Positions 1 through 15,800 of a stretch of DNA of 64,000 nucleotides are shown one piece after another. Origin of the DNA: Dermatophagoides farinae (taxonomy: Eukaryota; Arthropoda; Arachnida; Sarcoptiformes; Pyroglyphidae); the NCBI RefSeq assembly GCF_024713945.1, contig NC_134682.1, positions 2,976,001-3,040,000 of the forward strand, read 5' to 3'. The notes under the pieces were generated by a model. That model had not been told where the DNA came from. It saw only the letters and a list, made by a program, of their open reading frames with translations, and ran no database searches. Within the stretch, counting starts at the first letter, position 1. The number at the start of each line of letters is the position of its first letter. A program made the position numbers and the translations under genes.

Positions 1-2741
1 ATATGCCATTTTTTTTGCCGTTTGAATTTTATTGTTATAAATCAATTTTTATTTCCATTTGAATTGTTGTTGTTTTTTTTTTTGTTTTGATTTTTTTTCA
101 ATTTTTCTTTGTTGTCGTTTTTTTTTTGTTTTGAGGTCGGATAATAAATTTTCTTTGAAATTTGAAAAGAGAAAAAAAAGTGTTTGGAAATTGAGGTTTG
201 AATTTTCAATCGATCACATAGTCAGTTTAGCCATTTATTATGACGACCATAAGAAAAGAGAACGACCACAAAACTTTGGTTTTTTTTCAAAAAAAAAAAA
301 CTAAATCCAAAAATAGTTTGATTTCTGTCATGAATGATTATGACAATTATTCTTGTCATCATCATAGCTTTTAATGAGAATGAATGAAATGAAAAAAAAT
401 GGTGACAAAATGATGAATATTTTTTAAAAAAAAAAAAAGATCGTGGACCTTTTTTTCGTTGCTGTGTATATATATATGTTTCATAAATACAGCAATAGCC
501 ATCATTATAATCATCATTAACATTTGATAATGATGATGACAGCTCAAAATGATGGAACCATCATCTCCCTCCCCAAAAAAGGAACTTGATTTAGGAATTA
601 AAATTTTGTCAAATTTTTTTTTTGGCTGCTTCAGCTCATCATCATCAGTAGTTCAAGATCTAGTTTTTCTGCCTGTGTGTGTGTGTTTGGCTAGTATTGG
701 CCACTTTGGTAATGATGATCTTAAAACCATAAAGTCGACCGAACTTTTAGTGGATTTTTTTTTTTGGTTTGTTTGTTTGTTTGTTTGGCCATCAATTTTC
801 TTTGATGATGAATTTGACGTAAAGTTCTAAACTTGAAAAAAAAATCTTTCTCTAATTCTGCAATGTTCAATTCATCAAACCCAATAAGGTTCGAATGAAT
901 CATCATAATTTTACATTTGCTTTTACATTCTGTTTCTGTAATCATCATTTGATTTTTTGGCTTATATGGCCGAAGAATAATGAAACAGAAAATAATTCTC
1001 GACAAAACGAATAAAATTTTTTTTTATTTTCCTTCATCATTTTCAGTTTGAGGTGCGAAAAGCTTATGTGAAATACTCGCAAAGATAGATGATGATGACA
1101 GAATATTTTGTGTGATAAGACAACATCAACAAAATGATGATGATGATGAGAGCCATAGAAAAAAAAACGAATGAATCGATGCCAATTGATGATGATAATC
1201 TGCTTATTGCAATTTTTTTTTATTGCATGAAAAACCTAAAGTAATCATGGTCGTCGGTTTGTTTTTTTTTTATTATCATTTCTTCACTTGTTTCATCATA
1301 GATTTTTTTTTGTGTGTGTGTGCGTGTGCATTTTGACATACACGACGAAGACAAAAAAGGTTGATGAAGGATTTTATGTTTTGTGTTTGTAATTCATTTT
1401 TTTTTCATGTTTTGTTTTGTTTTGAATCTTATTCTAATTGCTTGTCATTTGATGACAAATTTTTTTTTATCTGGTTCCCAAAAACTTACTGTTTTTGTGA
1501 TTTGACAGCCATATATGATGGTGTGAGATGAGAGAAAAAAAATGAATTTACGAACCAAATTGTACATGTGATGATGATGATCCGATTCTATTGAAATCTA
1601 GACACCAGTCGGTTGATGAAACTACCAAATGAGAAAGGGCGAGAGAGAGAGAGAGAACAATGACAAATATGAAATTTATTATTGAATAAAATGGCTTATT
1701 TTCTTTCCACATGGTTTTATTTCATTCAACATTCATTTGTTGTTCATCCACAAATAACAAAAATCCAATAAAAAAAAACCAAATTTTTTCTCCAACCACA
1801 TATCCTTGATGATCATCATCATCATCGTCATTGATGATTATATCCGTACACATACATCAATATAATAATGATGACTAGAAATCGAAAATAGAATTCATCA
1901 CTAATCCGAATTTTATATATGGGCCATGATGATGATGATGATGATGATCCCGATTGTCATATCAATATATTTTTTTTATTGTTTTTTCCAAATAATTTTA
2001 CCAATTGTAAGATGTTTGGAAACAACACCAGTCGAATCGAATAATTGTCTTTAAATATATATGTGTGTGTTTGTGTGTAGTAAAAAGTAACATCCCCATC
2101 AATAAATACGATACACGAAAGACAAATAATGATCACGATTCGAATGTAATGATTTGACCAACTTCGATACAATAACGATAATAATAATAATGATGATGAT
2201 GATGATGATGATTATGATGACGAGGATAAAGGTCATAATGATTATGTGGTAGGGTAACATATATAGCCAAAATGATGATTTATCCCGGATCCAAACAATC
2301 CATTTGTGAACAATTGGATTTATACCTTCCTTTAATTTGTGATTGACCAGATTTTTTTTTCTACAATTTTGTTTCATTTTTAACAAAAAGAGATTTATTA
2401 TTGCATACAAGGGTCACATTGAAAATTTTAGAAACTTCAGTGAGAGAGAGTAGCTGTTTTCAGAAAAAAAACAATATCAGACAATAACGGATAAAATTTA
2501 GTCTAACTATTGACAAAACATTGGGTTCAACTGAATCCTGTCTTTTTTTTCGTTAATGTAGCTAATATAAGCGAAAACGAAAAAAAATTTAAGGTCCCTT
2601 TCGCAAATTTTTTTTCCCGTTCATCACATTTTGATTCCAAAACAACAATTGAATGTGATCTATCCAAACGACCAACGATATAAAGTTTCCCTGTGTATGC
2701 ATATAAATGGATCAAAATCCACATCATGATCATTCCCCTTT

Positions 2742-2778
2742 GTCGTTGTCGTTGTCGTCGTCGTCGTCGTCGTCGTCG
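2742..2778. repeat. (GTC)n trinucleotide array
   Basis: A run of TCG/GTC units, the first two broken by an extra T, followed by an uninterrupted stretch. It is notable because CpG-containing trinucleotides are scarce in this A+T-rich window. No open frame of interest crosses it. Confidence 0.85.
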
Positions 2779-5740
2779 CCAATAATATAATTTGCATTAG
2801 GAATTAAAAATGCAAAAATTAAATTAACGTTTGCAACCACTCTTTCTATACACGTTTCACTCACTCTTTATGGTGGGCCAAACTTGCTTGCCTCTCGTTT
2901 TATGTGTAAGTGGATGAATGGAATGAATCAAAAGTTTCACTGGAACATACATTCAAAAAAAAAACACAGTGAAACTCTTTCAATAGTTTTTTTTCAATAA
3001 TTGTAATGATGAAGATTATAGACACACAAATACCCGTTTAGATCATTGCTACTGACACGTTTTTGACACACACACACACAACACATGATCATGGTGTTTG
3101 GTGGTTCCAAACATTTCACGCTTTCCATCATCAACAACAACAACAACAAGCTTTAATCATCGACATTAATATATTGAATTATATGCACCGAAAAAAAAAG
3201 AAAAAAAAATAGAAACAAAATTCATTGAAAATTCAATGAAACAAGATGATTTTCGATGAGTTTATATAACAACCGAACACAGGGAGAAAAAAACTGTTTT
3301 CAATGTTTCAAACTAATCATTCATTCATAATTAGTGGAATGAATCTACATGAACATCCATAGCGCGCGCACACACACACACACACAAGGGCTTTGTTGAG
3401 CTGGTCCTGGATCAGTTTAAAAATATTGTTGGTGATGGGGGCTGTACCAAAGGGAAATTTTTCACGAAAAAAAAAAAAAAAAAAATTTAAATCCATCAAG
3501 CCAGTTTTTTTCAGGGGATTTTTTTTGTTGTGCATTTTCAATGAATGAATGCATAAAAGTATGATAAATAGATGAATGGATTTCATCATCATCATCATCA
3601 TCATTGTGCATTTGATCATGTGCGTGTGTGATCAATTCTAAATTCTCATTCATGTTTGCGTGTTTAAGTGTGTGTGTGTGAAGTTTTTTTGTTGTTGTAT
3701 TCTCATCTGTTCATCATTTGGCAAAAAAAAATGGTTTTGGTGATCACCATAATCATTATCATCATTCGATGATAAATGAATTGATCGATGCTTCGGGCCA
3801 TTCTCAAACAAAAAACATTCATTCATTCATTCATTCATTGAGATATTCACCAACCAAACCAATAGTTTTTTGGAATATGAACAGAAAAAAAAGTGAAAAA
3901 GATTAAAGCTAACGATAATGTCTTTCATGTATACACACACACATGTTGGTTAGATTCATATCGCTGTTGATGATGATGATGATGATGAGGATAATTTAAT
4001 TCAATTCGATTCGATCATTTTTTTTGTCTTGTTTACTACTACTACAATCTTAGTATTTTGAAAGAAAAACAAAAATCTATTTATCCATCAATCATTATGA
4101 TTTGATCATCAATGGATGATCCACACACACACACACAAACACACAGAAAAAGACAAGAAAAAACACCTTCCCTTGAATTATTAACAGTCAATTGAATCGA
4201 ATCGATTTTTCAAAGCAGCTGACTTAACAGTTTGTATTCTATTTGAATTTCGTATTAATTGAATTCATCATTAATAATGATTATTATTATTATTGGTGAT
4301 CCAAAAATGATTGAGCATTTTTTTCAAAAAAAAAAAAAAAATTTACAAGTTGTGGTGAATTATACGATATTGATGCGTTTTTTTTTGCAGTTGAATTGAT
4401 TGTCGATATATCAATTTTATGATGATGATGATAATCGTGAATATTTTCAAAAGTTTTGACAATTGTCGACATTTTTTTTTGTTGTTCTCTTCTTCTTTCT
4501 ATTCAATCTGTGGTTCACACATTTACACAATCAATTTTTTTTTGTTGTTGTTGTTGCTTTTTCTAACCATCAATTTTATATGGCCATGAACAACATACAC
4601 ACACACACACACACACACACTATTCTTTGTCATCATAGATTTAGATTCGGATCATTAAATCATATAAGTTGCTATATATATAGTGAAACAGGAAATTGAA
4701 AACTTTCACTTTGAGGTTTTTTTTTTTTTTTTTTACCACTATCATCATCATCATCACCCTTTACATGTATAAATATCTAAAGAACAACAAAATTCATTCA
4801 TTCATTCATTCCATTTCTTTTTTCTCTTAATGTTAATATGTTGAAAATATTATAAAATGAACATTTCTACATGAATCATTCATCCATAGAATCCAAAGTT
4901 GGCAATTGTGTACCGGGTACACTGTACCCTATCAAATGAAAAAAAAAAGAAAATTCTATTCAAAAGTTTTGTTTCTGAATGATAATATTTCGTTGTTTTT
5001 TTTCGGACACATTTCATGTGTTTCTCACTATATATGGTGGGTTTGGTTTTTTTTTCTTTGATTTAATTCTGGTTTGGTTTTGGTGGTCCATTACCCGTAA
5101 CACCAAAACACTAAAACACACACACATGCTGAGTGTTAAATTAACCGAACCCCTTCTTTTTCGATAACCTAAAAAAATGCTTTATCCGAATTAAACATAT
5201 TCATTCATCATTCATTCATTCATTCACATTTGCAATCTGAACAAGTGAGAAAACAAAAATCTGTTGGAATTTAAAAATTTTTTCAACATTCCTGTATTCG
5301 GTATGGGAAAAGAGGCCAATGTAAAAAAAACCGCAAAATTTTTTTTGATTATGATGATGATGGTAATGAAAAAAAAAACAAATCCTTTTCATCCCATATT
5401 TGACACCCACTGTTTAATCGAGTACATTTTTTAAAAATTTTTATTCACTTTTTTTCCTGAAAAATTCTTTCATTCCCTTCTAATCATCGGTATTTAAAAT
5501 TTTCTTGTTTTTGATGGCTAAAAATAAATCTTTGTTCGACATACCGGGTATATGTAATAGAGTGTATGTGTAATAAATAAATAGAACAAATAAATCTGTA
5601 AATTTACATTTACAGAATTTAAGAATTTATAATGCTGAATTGCATAAAAAAAATTTTTAATTATTCTACCAAAATTCTTGTTTTGATCATTGAAAAATTC
5701 TTTCACATATATTCATCAACAACGTCAAAATTGGATTATG

Positions 5741-5742
<2 letters not shown>

Positions 5743-5780
<38 letters not shown>
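5743..5780. repeat. (GT)19 microsatellite
   Basis: An uninterrupted GT dinucleotide array of 38 bases, one of many shorter GT/CA tracts scattered across the window. Confidence 0.95.
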
Positions 5781-5784
<4 letters not shown>

Positions 5785-6851
5785 TTATTTTGGCAGTCGC
5801 TACAATAAACATTGTGTTAAGTAATCAATAACCATCGGAAACGATGACGTCAATAATAATTTTAGATGCCAGATGAAAAACAGCAGTAAAACTCAATGTC
5901 GATGATGATGATAATAAAAAATCTACAGAAAAAAAACTTATCGAATCGATTACGATTCTGAACTAGCCATATATATACCAATAATTAGAATATGTTGCCT
6001 TGTTTTTTTTCTCATTCAAAAAATAAAATAAAATAAAATAATCGGTCCATTTGGAACGCTCCAAGTATTGTGTATTGTATACATATAAGACTTTTTGACT
6101 TTTAATTATTACTGTTGTTGTTGTTGTTATTACTATTATCATGATTACGATTATTATGGGACCATTCTTTGGAACTTATTTGATCTCACATGTGTGTGTG
6201 TCATTGGCCATAATAATAATAATAATAATAATCCAGAAACTGTTAATCCTGGATGCCGTAATTTTTTTTCTGTATTCTCTATTTTTTTTTTTTTTTTGTG
6301 TGAAATTTTGTCATCAAATTCAGGCTATATATCTAAATGTGGCAAAACCATATTAAACTATATATATAATGTCTATAAGTTCATGAAACATATCAAAATA
6401 GATCAAATAATTATCGATTGTTATATAAAACAAAAAAAAACAAAAAAAAAGACAAAAACCGAGTCAACCGGAATATATACTTGGATAATAAACAAACAAA
6501 CAACAAAACAACAAAATTTTATGGATCATTTTTATCCATTCGGGGCATACACATTGAAAAAATGTCTCCAAAATAGCCGTCGAATAATGATGATGATGAT
6601 GATGATATGGCCGCCACGATAATGTTTTTATGTTAGCTTGAGTAATTGATTATTATCATTATGATTCACCAGTATTTTTTTTTCTGTGTCCAGTATTATG
6701 TTATGTTGAATAAATATTAAGTATACTAAGTTATTTGTGTAATCAATGGACCTAATATACTAAAACTATTATATATGAACAACATGGCTAGTTGAATCAA
6801 TCAAACATAGTGAATCCAGGAAAGATCATTACAAATTCCAGATGATAATAA

Positions 6852-6883
<32 letters not shown>

Positions 6884-9800
6884 TTTGCAAGTTTGAGTGA
6901 GTTTGATTGTCGAAATTGTGCTCAATTAATAAATATTTATTAATTTCTTTCTATCGAAAAGAGAGAGAGAGAGAAAAAAAAAATAAATTACCGTTTCGAA
7001 ATTAAGATGAAGAAAGTGAAAAAAAAATTTTCCATCATCAAATCTTCGATTTTTATTTCATTTCTCTCTTATTGCTCATGGAAAGAATTTCATCCAATCC
7101 ATTGAGTTTTTAATACGATTTATATTCTCAGTTATATTGAGATATGATCATCATCATCAACACTATCGTTGTATTTCAAATTTAATGCTTCAATGATCCT
7201 CAATTTCCAAGTTTTTTTTCTATTTCTCTCTCTCTCTCTCTCTCTCGCTGCTGATGTTTTATTTTACTCGACGACAAAGCTATTAATTTTATGACACCTT
7301 GAAAGATTCTTATATTCGTTCTATATTATAACAATTGGTTGATGTATAAGCAATTTTTTTCTTCTTCATCCACTTGCTTATTACATTTGTTCAGTTATTT
7401 TTTTTTTGTTATTCTAAAGAATTCAGGAATTGTCGTAAAAAAATTTTTTGTGTGTGTGTGTGTGTGTTTATTATTATTGTATTCTGTATATATTGGAGAA
7501 AAGGACATTCAACCAAAAGATTTGGATTCAGAATTTTATTGATGTAGAATAGTAGAACAAGACAATCGAGTGGAAAAAAAATTCCAATTCATTCTTCAAT
7601 TGTTTTTATTGGATAAAGAAATTTTTTTTCGGTTGAATTCTGTTCAGTTTTCGAATTTTTTTTTCATTTTAAAATTCAATTTTTTTTTCTCAAACACTGG
7701 GTCAGCTATCTTTTACTTTTTTTTATCATCATCACCATCATCGTATAGAATTTCAAATTCGAGTAGGAAAAAAAAGGCAAAGAATTTTTTCTTTCATTAA
7801 TCCAAGTCATTGAAATTCTACAAAAAAAAAATTTACTACTAAAGATCGTTGATTTTTTTTTGGAAAAAAAGGAATAAATTTCCTGAAAATTGAAGCCTAT
7901 GGGGCTTAAATGAGAAGAATAATTCTCATGATGATGACACAATTTATTCGACAATAATGTCATGAAGAATTTTTTTTTTGTATTTGAAAAAAATTTATTT
8001 TTTTTTCTATTGAACGGAATCAAGATGAAAAACAATTCTTTTTTGTTGTTGTTGTAAAAAAAATTCCACTTTATTCAACGCACACTCACACACAAAAAAC
8101 GGCAGTAGAATCATCTTAGATTCTTGATTTTAAAATTGAAGAATAAAACTGTCAAGTTGATTGGCCGTCCATCATCATCATGATCATATCATCAATCAGA
8201 ATCAGATGATAGAATTAGATCAGGAAAAAGAAAAAAAATTACAAGTAAAATGATATTCTATCACGGTGTAATACTTAAAATTGCCAATTTTTTCTTAAAA
8301 TTCTGAATTTATTTCTTTGTTTTAACTCTTGAACAATTACCGATTCTGTGAGTAATCTCTTATATGGAGGGTGGAATAGAAACAGCAACAACAACAACAA
8401 AACGACGAGATTTATGATACCAGAAAATGGTGAAAGACGCCATCAAATGATCACCACCAGGAAAACAAAAACAAACATTTAGTCGTGTCGGAAAAAAAAT
8501 TCGGTAATGGTGGCACTTAATTTATTGATTAATGGATCGTTTTTTCTTCTTTCTTTCTTTCTTTCTTTATCGTCGTTGTCTTCGTCGTTAGAACAATTTA
8601 GCATCGAATGCTATTGATTCATTCATTCATTCATTGCATTTCATCAGCCTTATGTGTTTTTTATGATGATGATGATGATGATGATTTTTTCTCTGTGATG
8701 CCAAAAAGGTGCGATTAATGAATCAAAAGATTGTCTATTTTGAAAGATTCATACAAAATAAAATGAAATGGTTCGAGGACGTATACAGATAACGATGATA
8801 ATAATTTTCTTGCAATAAAGTCGCATTGAATCTTTCTAGCATTTTATCATGTTTCACATGATGACGATGATGATGATGATGATGTTTCTTCACTGTTTGC
8901 ATCGAATCGATTAATGCTTCAAACACACTGAAATATACATCAAAATTGTTTACCATTTAATGATGATCATGATGATGATGATTGAATTGAAATGAAAAGA
9001 AAAATATTCGTAGGTTTTTTCATTATTCAATTTATTTACTACACATGATAATGAATATTGTATCGTCATGGCAGTTATTATCATCATCATCATCGTCATA
9101 GATTTGATCCACGATCCTTGATGATGATGATCCAAGATTTTCAATCTTACTTTCATTTGTGTGTGTGTGTGGGATTTACATTAGTATATCCTGGAGACAT
9201 TTTCACAAAATCACAATGACACCTAAACATTTGGATTATTATTATTTTTTTTTTCTATCCAATGATGATCTACAATAGATTTTTTATTTATTCATTTTTT
9301 TTTGGTTAAAATTACTATGCAAACATTGGGAACGCCTGCTAACAATGTTTTCTTTTTTATTGGATTTCATCTTGTTTTTTTTTCTCTATTCCATTTGTTT
9401 TGTTTGTTTTTTTTCGGAGGCAAAAAAAAAATAAAATTTTTGAATTTTTTTTCCTCAAAAATATTTTAGCCACATTTGGATACAATGTTTTCATCATCAT
9501 CATTTCATTTGTTGAACTTTCATTTATTTCTGCATTCAATCGATTCCTAAATTCAATTGAATTAGAGAATACGAGATTTTTTGTTTGTCTGTTTGTTTGT
9601 CGCATAGAATGAGAGTGGGAGGTGGATTTTTTTTCTGTTGTTGACCCAATTGGTTTCGCTTGTCAAACATTGGTTTGGATTAGAAAATTTTGATTATGAT
9701 AATGATGGAAAAAGTTTTTTTTTTTGGATGTAAACATCATTTGAATATCAATATCGTGGATATATATATAAAAATGAACATTTAGTGTCGAAATTTATTT

Positions 9801-12800
9801 TCTTTGCAACAACGATGATGATGACGATGATCATCTATTGTCATGATGATTCGGTTTATTGTGTATGTTTGATTACAACAACAACAACAACAACAAAGTG
9901 TGTTTCCGGATCAATTTTGTTTGCTCAATGTATTTTTTTTTTTTTACATATATGAAAAAACAAAAATTCAAGTTTGTCGAGTTCAATGTACATACATTTG
10001 TTGAGGTCATGATCCATTTGGTATATACATGAGATCTACATTCAATTTGAATTCCCATAACATTTAACACCCACCCATTGATTCTTTTTCAATGTGTAGG
10101 TTTGTTGCCTAGTTGCAATGGTTGTAAAAAAAAAATCCTGTGATTGAAATGAATGAAAAATTCGAATTTTTGAATTTGAAAATAAAATTCTTGATTCATT
10201 TCATATGAATATCGTTCGATGTCGTTGCTATGATGATGATAATGACGATGACAACCATATCATCACCATCATAATTTTTTTCGCTTTCTAGTTGATTTTT
10301 TTTTTACTCATTTATATGATTCATGGTTCCGGTTTTTATATCTTATTATATGCAATGACCAAATCTAGATCAATTACTACTAGCCATCATTATCATAATC
10401 ATCATCAACATCATCATCATGATCGTGATGCCGGCTGTGGCTATGGCTTCTGAATTTTTGAATCCTCGTATATTATGTTTTCGTGTTTCTTATCAATATA
10501 ACGGGATCTTTTTTTTGGCCATTCTCTTTATCTTTTGACAATCGATGTTGATGTGTTTGCCATCTTTCATAATCATCATCATCATCATCATCATGGTTTT
10601 GTGGCGAATTTGAATCGTTTATTATATATATTTGTTTTATGTTTATATAAATGAGAATGATGATAATAATCATGAAATTATTTATTTGTGACATTTGGTA
10701 CATTATCACATTTAGCTTTTTGTTTTAAAATGAATATATATGAAGTTTTCAAAACAAAACTGGAAAAAAAGGAAAGAAAATTCAATGCTAATGTATATAC
10801 AGAACACCACCAAAAACAATAGTTTCAAAAAGCTTGTTATAACCATGAAAACCGATATTTTATTTTTGCTGTCGTTCAACGATTAAAATAATCATCATCA
10901 TCATCATCATCATTGAACTGATGATCGTTTGCAATGGTTTTGCTGTTGTTGTTGTTGTTGAAATATCAACAATAAAATATACAGCTACCATCACATATTT
11001 TGTGAATTTCTCAATTTTTTATTTAGAGAAAAAAAAACTTTTCAACAAATATATTTTGTTGTTGTTGTTGTTAAATTGAAGTTGAATAAATAAATAAATA
11101 AATACTTGCAACAAATATGGACAGGTAGTACGATTATAATGATGATGATGACGATGATGATAATGATAATGATCGACATATGAAAAACAGGTAAAAAAAA
11201 ATTTCTATTTCATCACCATGATAATTGTTTCGATTTATTTTTTTTTACAGTTCTGTTTTGTTTTCTAAAGATTATGATCATCATCATCATCTGCCCATTA
11301 TAATGGACAAAATAATAAAAACATCCGTTTAAACAATAGTTATTGAACAACAACAACAGCAACAGGTATTGAAAACTTTTTTTCTTTTTTTTTTGTTTGT
11401 ATTCAATACAAGAAAAAAAAGGTCGTTGTATTCAATTTTTCACGCATTCAAAACACGTGTGTGTGTGCACAACTCTTGCTTTCTACAATTTTTCCTACAT
11501 TGATTACAAACACACAGCTGATGAAACGGGAAATTTTTTTTTTGTTTTTGTGGTCAACAATAAGAATTCAATCCAATACCATCGTCATCATCATCATCAT
11601 CAATAAATTATCGGCTGAATATCTCGACAGTTTTTTTTTCTCGTTTATTGCTCATCATTATTATTGTTTAGCCAATGATCCAATGGTGGCTGCCATTGAT
11701 GATGATGATGATGATGATGATGGTCATTCGTTTTGGATTTATGCATTTGATTTATTCATTACAATTCGATTCGATGTTTTTTTTTGTTGCGATCGTGTCC
11801 TGACTAAGATGATAATCTTTTATAACTTGGTATGCTTATTATTTTTTTTCCCTATTGACCACATTACTGTTTTAATTCAATTTTTTTTTTTTGTTTCTAT
11901 CATCCACGAATTAGAATGGATACGATGTTGTCGTTGTTGTTGTTGTTGTTGTTGTTGTAGTTGTTTCATGTCAAAAACAAACGTCGGATTCGATGTTTAT
12001 GGTTATTATTGAATTTGTAGTTGTCGTCTTCGTTTTTTTTTTTTTTTGAAACTCTTGGAACTTTTAACAGACAAATACAAGCAACAACAACAACACTTGT
12101 ATGGATTTAATATCAATGGCCGATAATAATAATGATGATGATAGACATTGGCATTGGTCGACATCGTGATGATGATGATAATGATGATGGAACATTGCTT
12201 TTAGCATTTCATTATCGATGGCTAATTTTTTTTTTTTTTTTGTTCACTCGTACATTGAAGTTGATAATTTCAACAACCATAAATCCAACTATCATACAAT
12301 AATTGCCAATCCATTCAAAGAAAAAACTTTTTTTCTCCCTCACCATTCAGATCAATTTAGTTTAATGATTTCAATATAATTATTATTAATTTGTAATTAT
12401 AGATATTGGGAAAAAATGTGTCAGTATCAACACGTGTATCAATTACGTTGTCTGTCTGTCTGTGTGTGTGTGTGTGTGTTCCAATTGAATCATTTTTGGC
12501 CAATTCCAATAATTGATTTTCATCATTTTGACACGTTATTTTTTTTCTCATTTCAATTTTTCTTTCATTTAATTAATTTAATTTCAAATAATAATTCATT
12601 CATAACATTTGAGATTTTTTTTTCTCTTCACATCCCTCTCTCTTCGTCCCATCCAGTTCCCTCCATACAGTCAACATTAATTTTCCTATAGACGATTCAT
12701 TGATTGACCCAATCACATTATGGCCATTAGATCGATTGATTTGATTATCTTATTTCTTCTCATATGAAAAATTTTATAATTCATTGATATTATCATTATT

Positions 12801-15800
12801 CATTTCAAGTTTTGCTATTTAATTCAATTACAAATCAACACACAAAGTTTTAGAAAATTCATATCTCAACACTGAGTGTGTGTGTGGTCCGATTTATTAT
12901 GAAATTTTTTGCAATATTTACAACAGAACAAATGAATTCCGAATAATTATAATTCCGATTGTTTCATTCTGAATCTATTCTTGTTGTTGTTAGAATGTAA
13001 TAGCATTTTTTTTCCTGTTCGAAAATATTACTAAGATTTTCGATTTCAAATTTTGTCTTTTTTTTCCTCTTCTTTTTTTTATACCTTTCAAGATGAATGA
13101 TTGCTGCTGTTGTTTCATTTTTAATTTGACCAGTTTGATGGGTTTTTTTCTGATCAAACGATAAATTTTTTTTTATATCGATACTATTTGAGTCTGTTTT
13201 TATTTGAAAAAAAATTGAGTCATTGATGATGAAAAAACACTGTGTTGGGCATATATTATAAATAATTAATGTTATTATTGCCAATCGATTCACGAAATTT
13301 ACCGGTTAAAATTGTATTATTTTTTTTTGAATTTTGTGTTTTTTTTTCGATGAAAAAAATGTGTATGTGTGTGTGTGGTGAACAATTTAACCGTTGAATG
13401 ATAATCGGTGATGAAAAGTGAGAGAAAAAAAAGAGCTTTACACACGCACACACACACACACACACACACATACAACAAACACATGTCTTGTTGAGTTTTT
13501 TTTTTTTTTTTTTTTTGTTGAAAAATTTCATATTTTTTCTGTTCATTTATTTGGTGATTCGGCTATTATTATTATTATTATCCTCTTATACGGCTAGCCC
13601 TAGCCTAGATTACGTGATAATTATTATTTATCAACTATTAAATGGATGAAAACAGTTTCTTGTTTGTTTGTTTGTTTGTATGTATGGATCTTTTCAACAG
13701 TCGATAATAATATTTTCAGATCTTTTTTTTCTTGCTAAAAATTTTTCTTTTTTTTGGACCAAAATTTAGGTCATCATCACCATCATCAGTAAAAGGAAAA
13801 ATTATTGAATATAAAATCAGAATGTGATGATGATAATAATCGTTATGTTGTCGTCGTCATCGTCGTTGTCTTCTTTTTTTTGGTGGCCGGATTGTATCGA
13901 TGTTGTGAGAAAGTTGAATTTATTTTTTTCACAAATTTTTTTTTCTTTTCATCATCTTTATTATTAATTGATGTGATGATGAGTGGGTGTAAAAGTTTCA
14001 GTTATTATTCTGAAAATTTGTGCTTTCTCGAACAACAACAACAACAACAACATTGGCCTTTTAAATGATTATAAAAAAAAATGAAAGGAAGGAGAAAAAA
14101 AAATCTGACAATACATTCAACGAGAATCCATATTTTCATCATCAATTTATCTCATTTGATTTACAAATGAGAAATGAAAAATCAAAATGATACCGGATAC
14201 ACTACATTGCTATAATAGCGGGAAGGAGAAGCAAAATGAACAAAAAAAAATTGTCACATAGTCAACATATAATGTAAAATGTAATGATGATAATGTGGAA
14301 GTGTGTGTGTGTGTGTATTATCAACAAATACAATTATCGATCCAATTCTAATCGATCCACGTCTGTCTGATCAACTTGTGTGTGTGTATGTGTGTATATG
14401 CTTTCAATGTTATTCAATATCATTATAACCGGGCACTTAACATTTTATATACTACGATTCATTTGTCGTCAACAACAACTACAACGAATTGGTTTCAATT
14501 GAAACCAATTTAACTAATTGAGTCAAACTATACAAAACCATACTGATACGCCTACAATATATACACATATCATTATTTGGGTTTGGATATGATTCATTCA
14601 TTCATTCATTCATTCATTCATTTATTCGATTGTTTCACACTAAAGTAATTCTACACTACTATTAGCCATCATCATCATCATCATCATTGAATAAATGATG
14701 ATGATGATTCTATGTATAGAAATTATTTCAAGAATTTTTTTTCAGTTCGTAGAATGGAAAAAATACTGGCATCTGAACTAGCTAGAAAAAGCCAATATTT
14801 TCAAGCCTGAAAAATGAATGAATGAATGAAAAAGTCTCAGAATTTTTATTCTGTTATTCATTGTAATAAAAAATCATTTGAAAGCCATTTTCATTGTTGT
14901 TGTTGTTGGAAAGCATAGAATGAAAAAAATATGATCATCATCATCAAGAATATTGCCATTGTCTCACAAACCAGCCAGCCACAGTCAAAGAAAAAAGAGA
15001 GAGAGAGAGAGAGAAGGAAAAAAATTCCATAAAGATTTTGTTCCATTAATCATTTTTTTTTGTTGCGGAAAAAATCTTGGAGAATATTGTCGTCAAAATA
15101 AAGATGATGATGATGATGATGATGATGACAACGTAAATTATAAACGAAAATTGTGAATATGAAAATATATGGAAATAAAATGAATGAATTTGTGTGTGTG
15201 TTGGGAACCGAACCGAATGATAGTGTGGATTGAAAGAGTAGAAGCAAAAATAATGACATAATATTTTAAATAGCAAAAATGAATTTAGTTATTCTGTTTG
15301 TGTATGTGTGTGTGTGTGTGTGTGTGTTTGTTCCAATTGGATCATTCTTTTTCCAAACGTATAATCTTTTTCATAAATGAACGTGAATGCCGCATCAATT
15401 ATTTAAATCATCACGATGATGATGAAGATGATGCATTCAATGATTTTTTTTTTTTTTTGAATGTACAAAGCTCCAGAATTATAAATATATTGTGTACAAT
15501 GTACATATTCATGATGACGAAATGAGGCCAATTATTCACATTTTTTACATGTCTTTGAATTCTTTATAATTTCCTTTTTTTTGGTGGGGATTTTTGTGGT
15601 GTAATAATTTTTTTTTTTTTTGTTATTGCTCGAATGATTTCAAACATCTTAATCTAATAATAAAATATTCTTTCATTATAATCATCATGATCATTAACAC
15701 CACTATTATATCGAGCGGTATCCGGAAATTTTCCATAGTTGGATTGAATATATTTGAAAATTTATTCATCAAAATAAATTTTTTGATCCATTTTTGTTTT

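Noticed and set aside
889-902. GGTTCGAATGAATC resembling a tRNA B box
   Set aside because: No A box or cloverleaf pairing is visible around it.
11461-12012. 183-codon frame on the plus strand
   Set aside because: Dominated by poly-Ile, poly-Asp, Phe and poly-Cys runs from ATC, GAT, T and TGT repeats; no domain-like segment.
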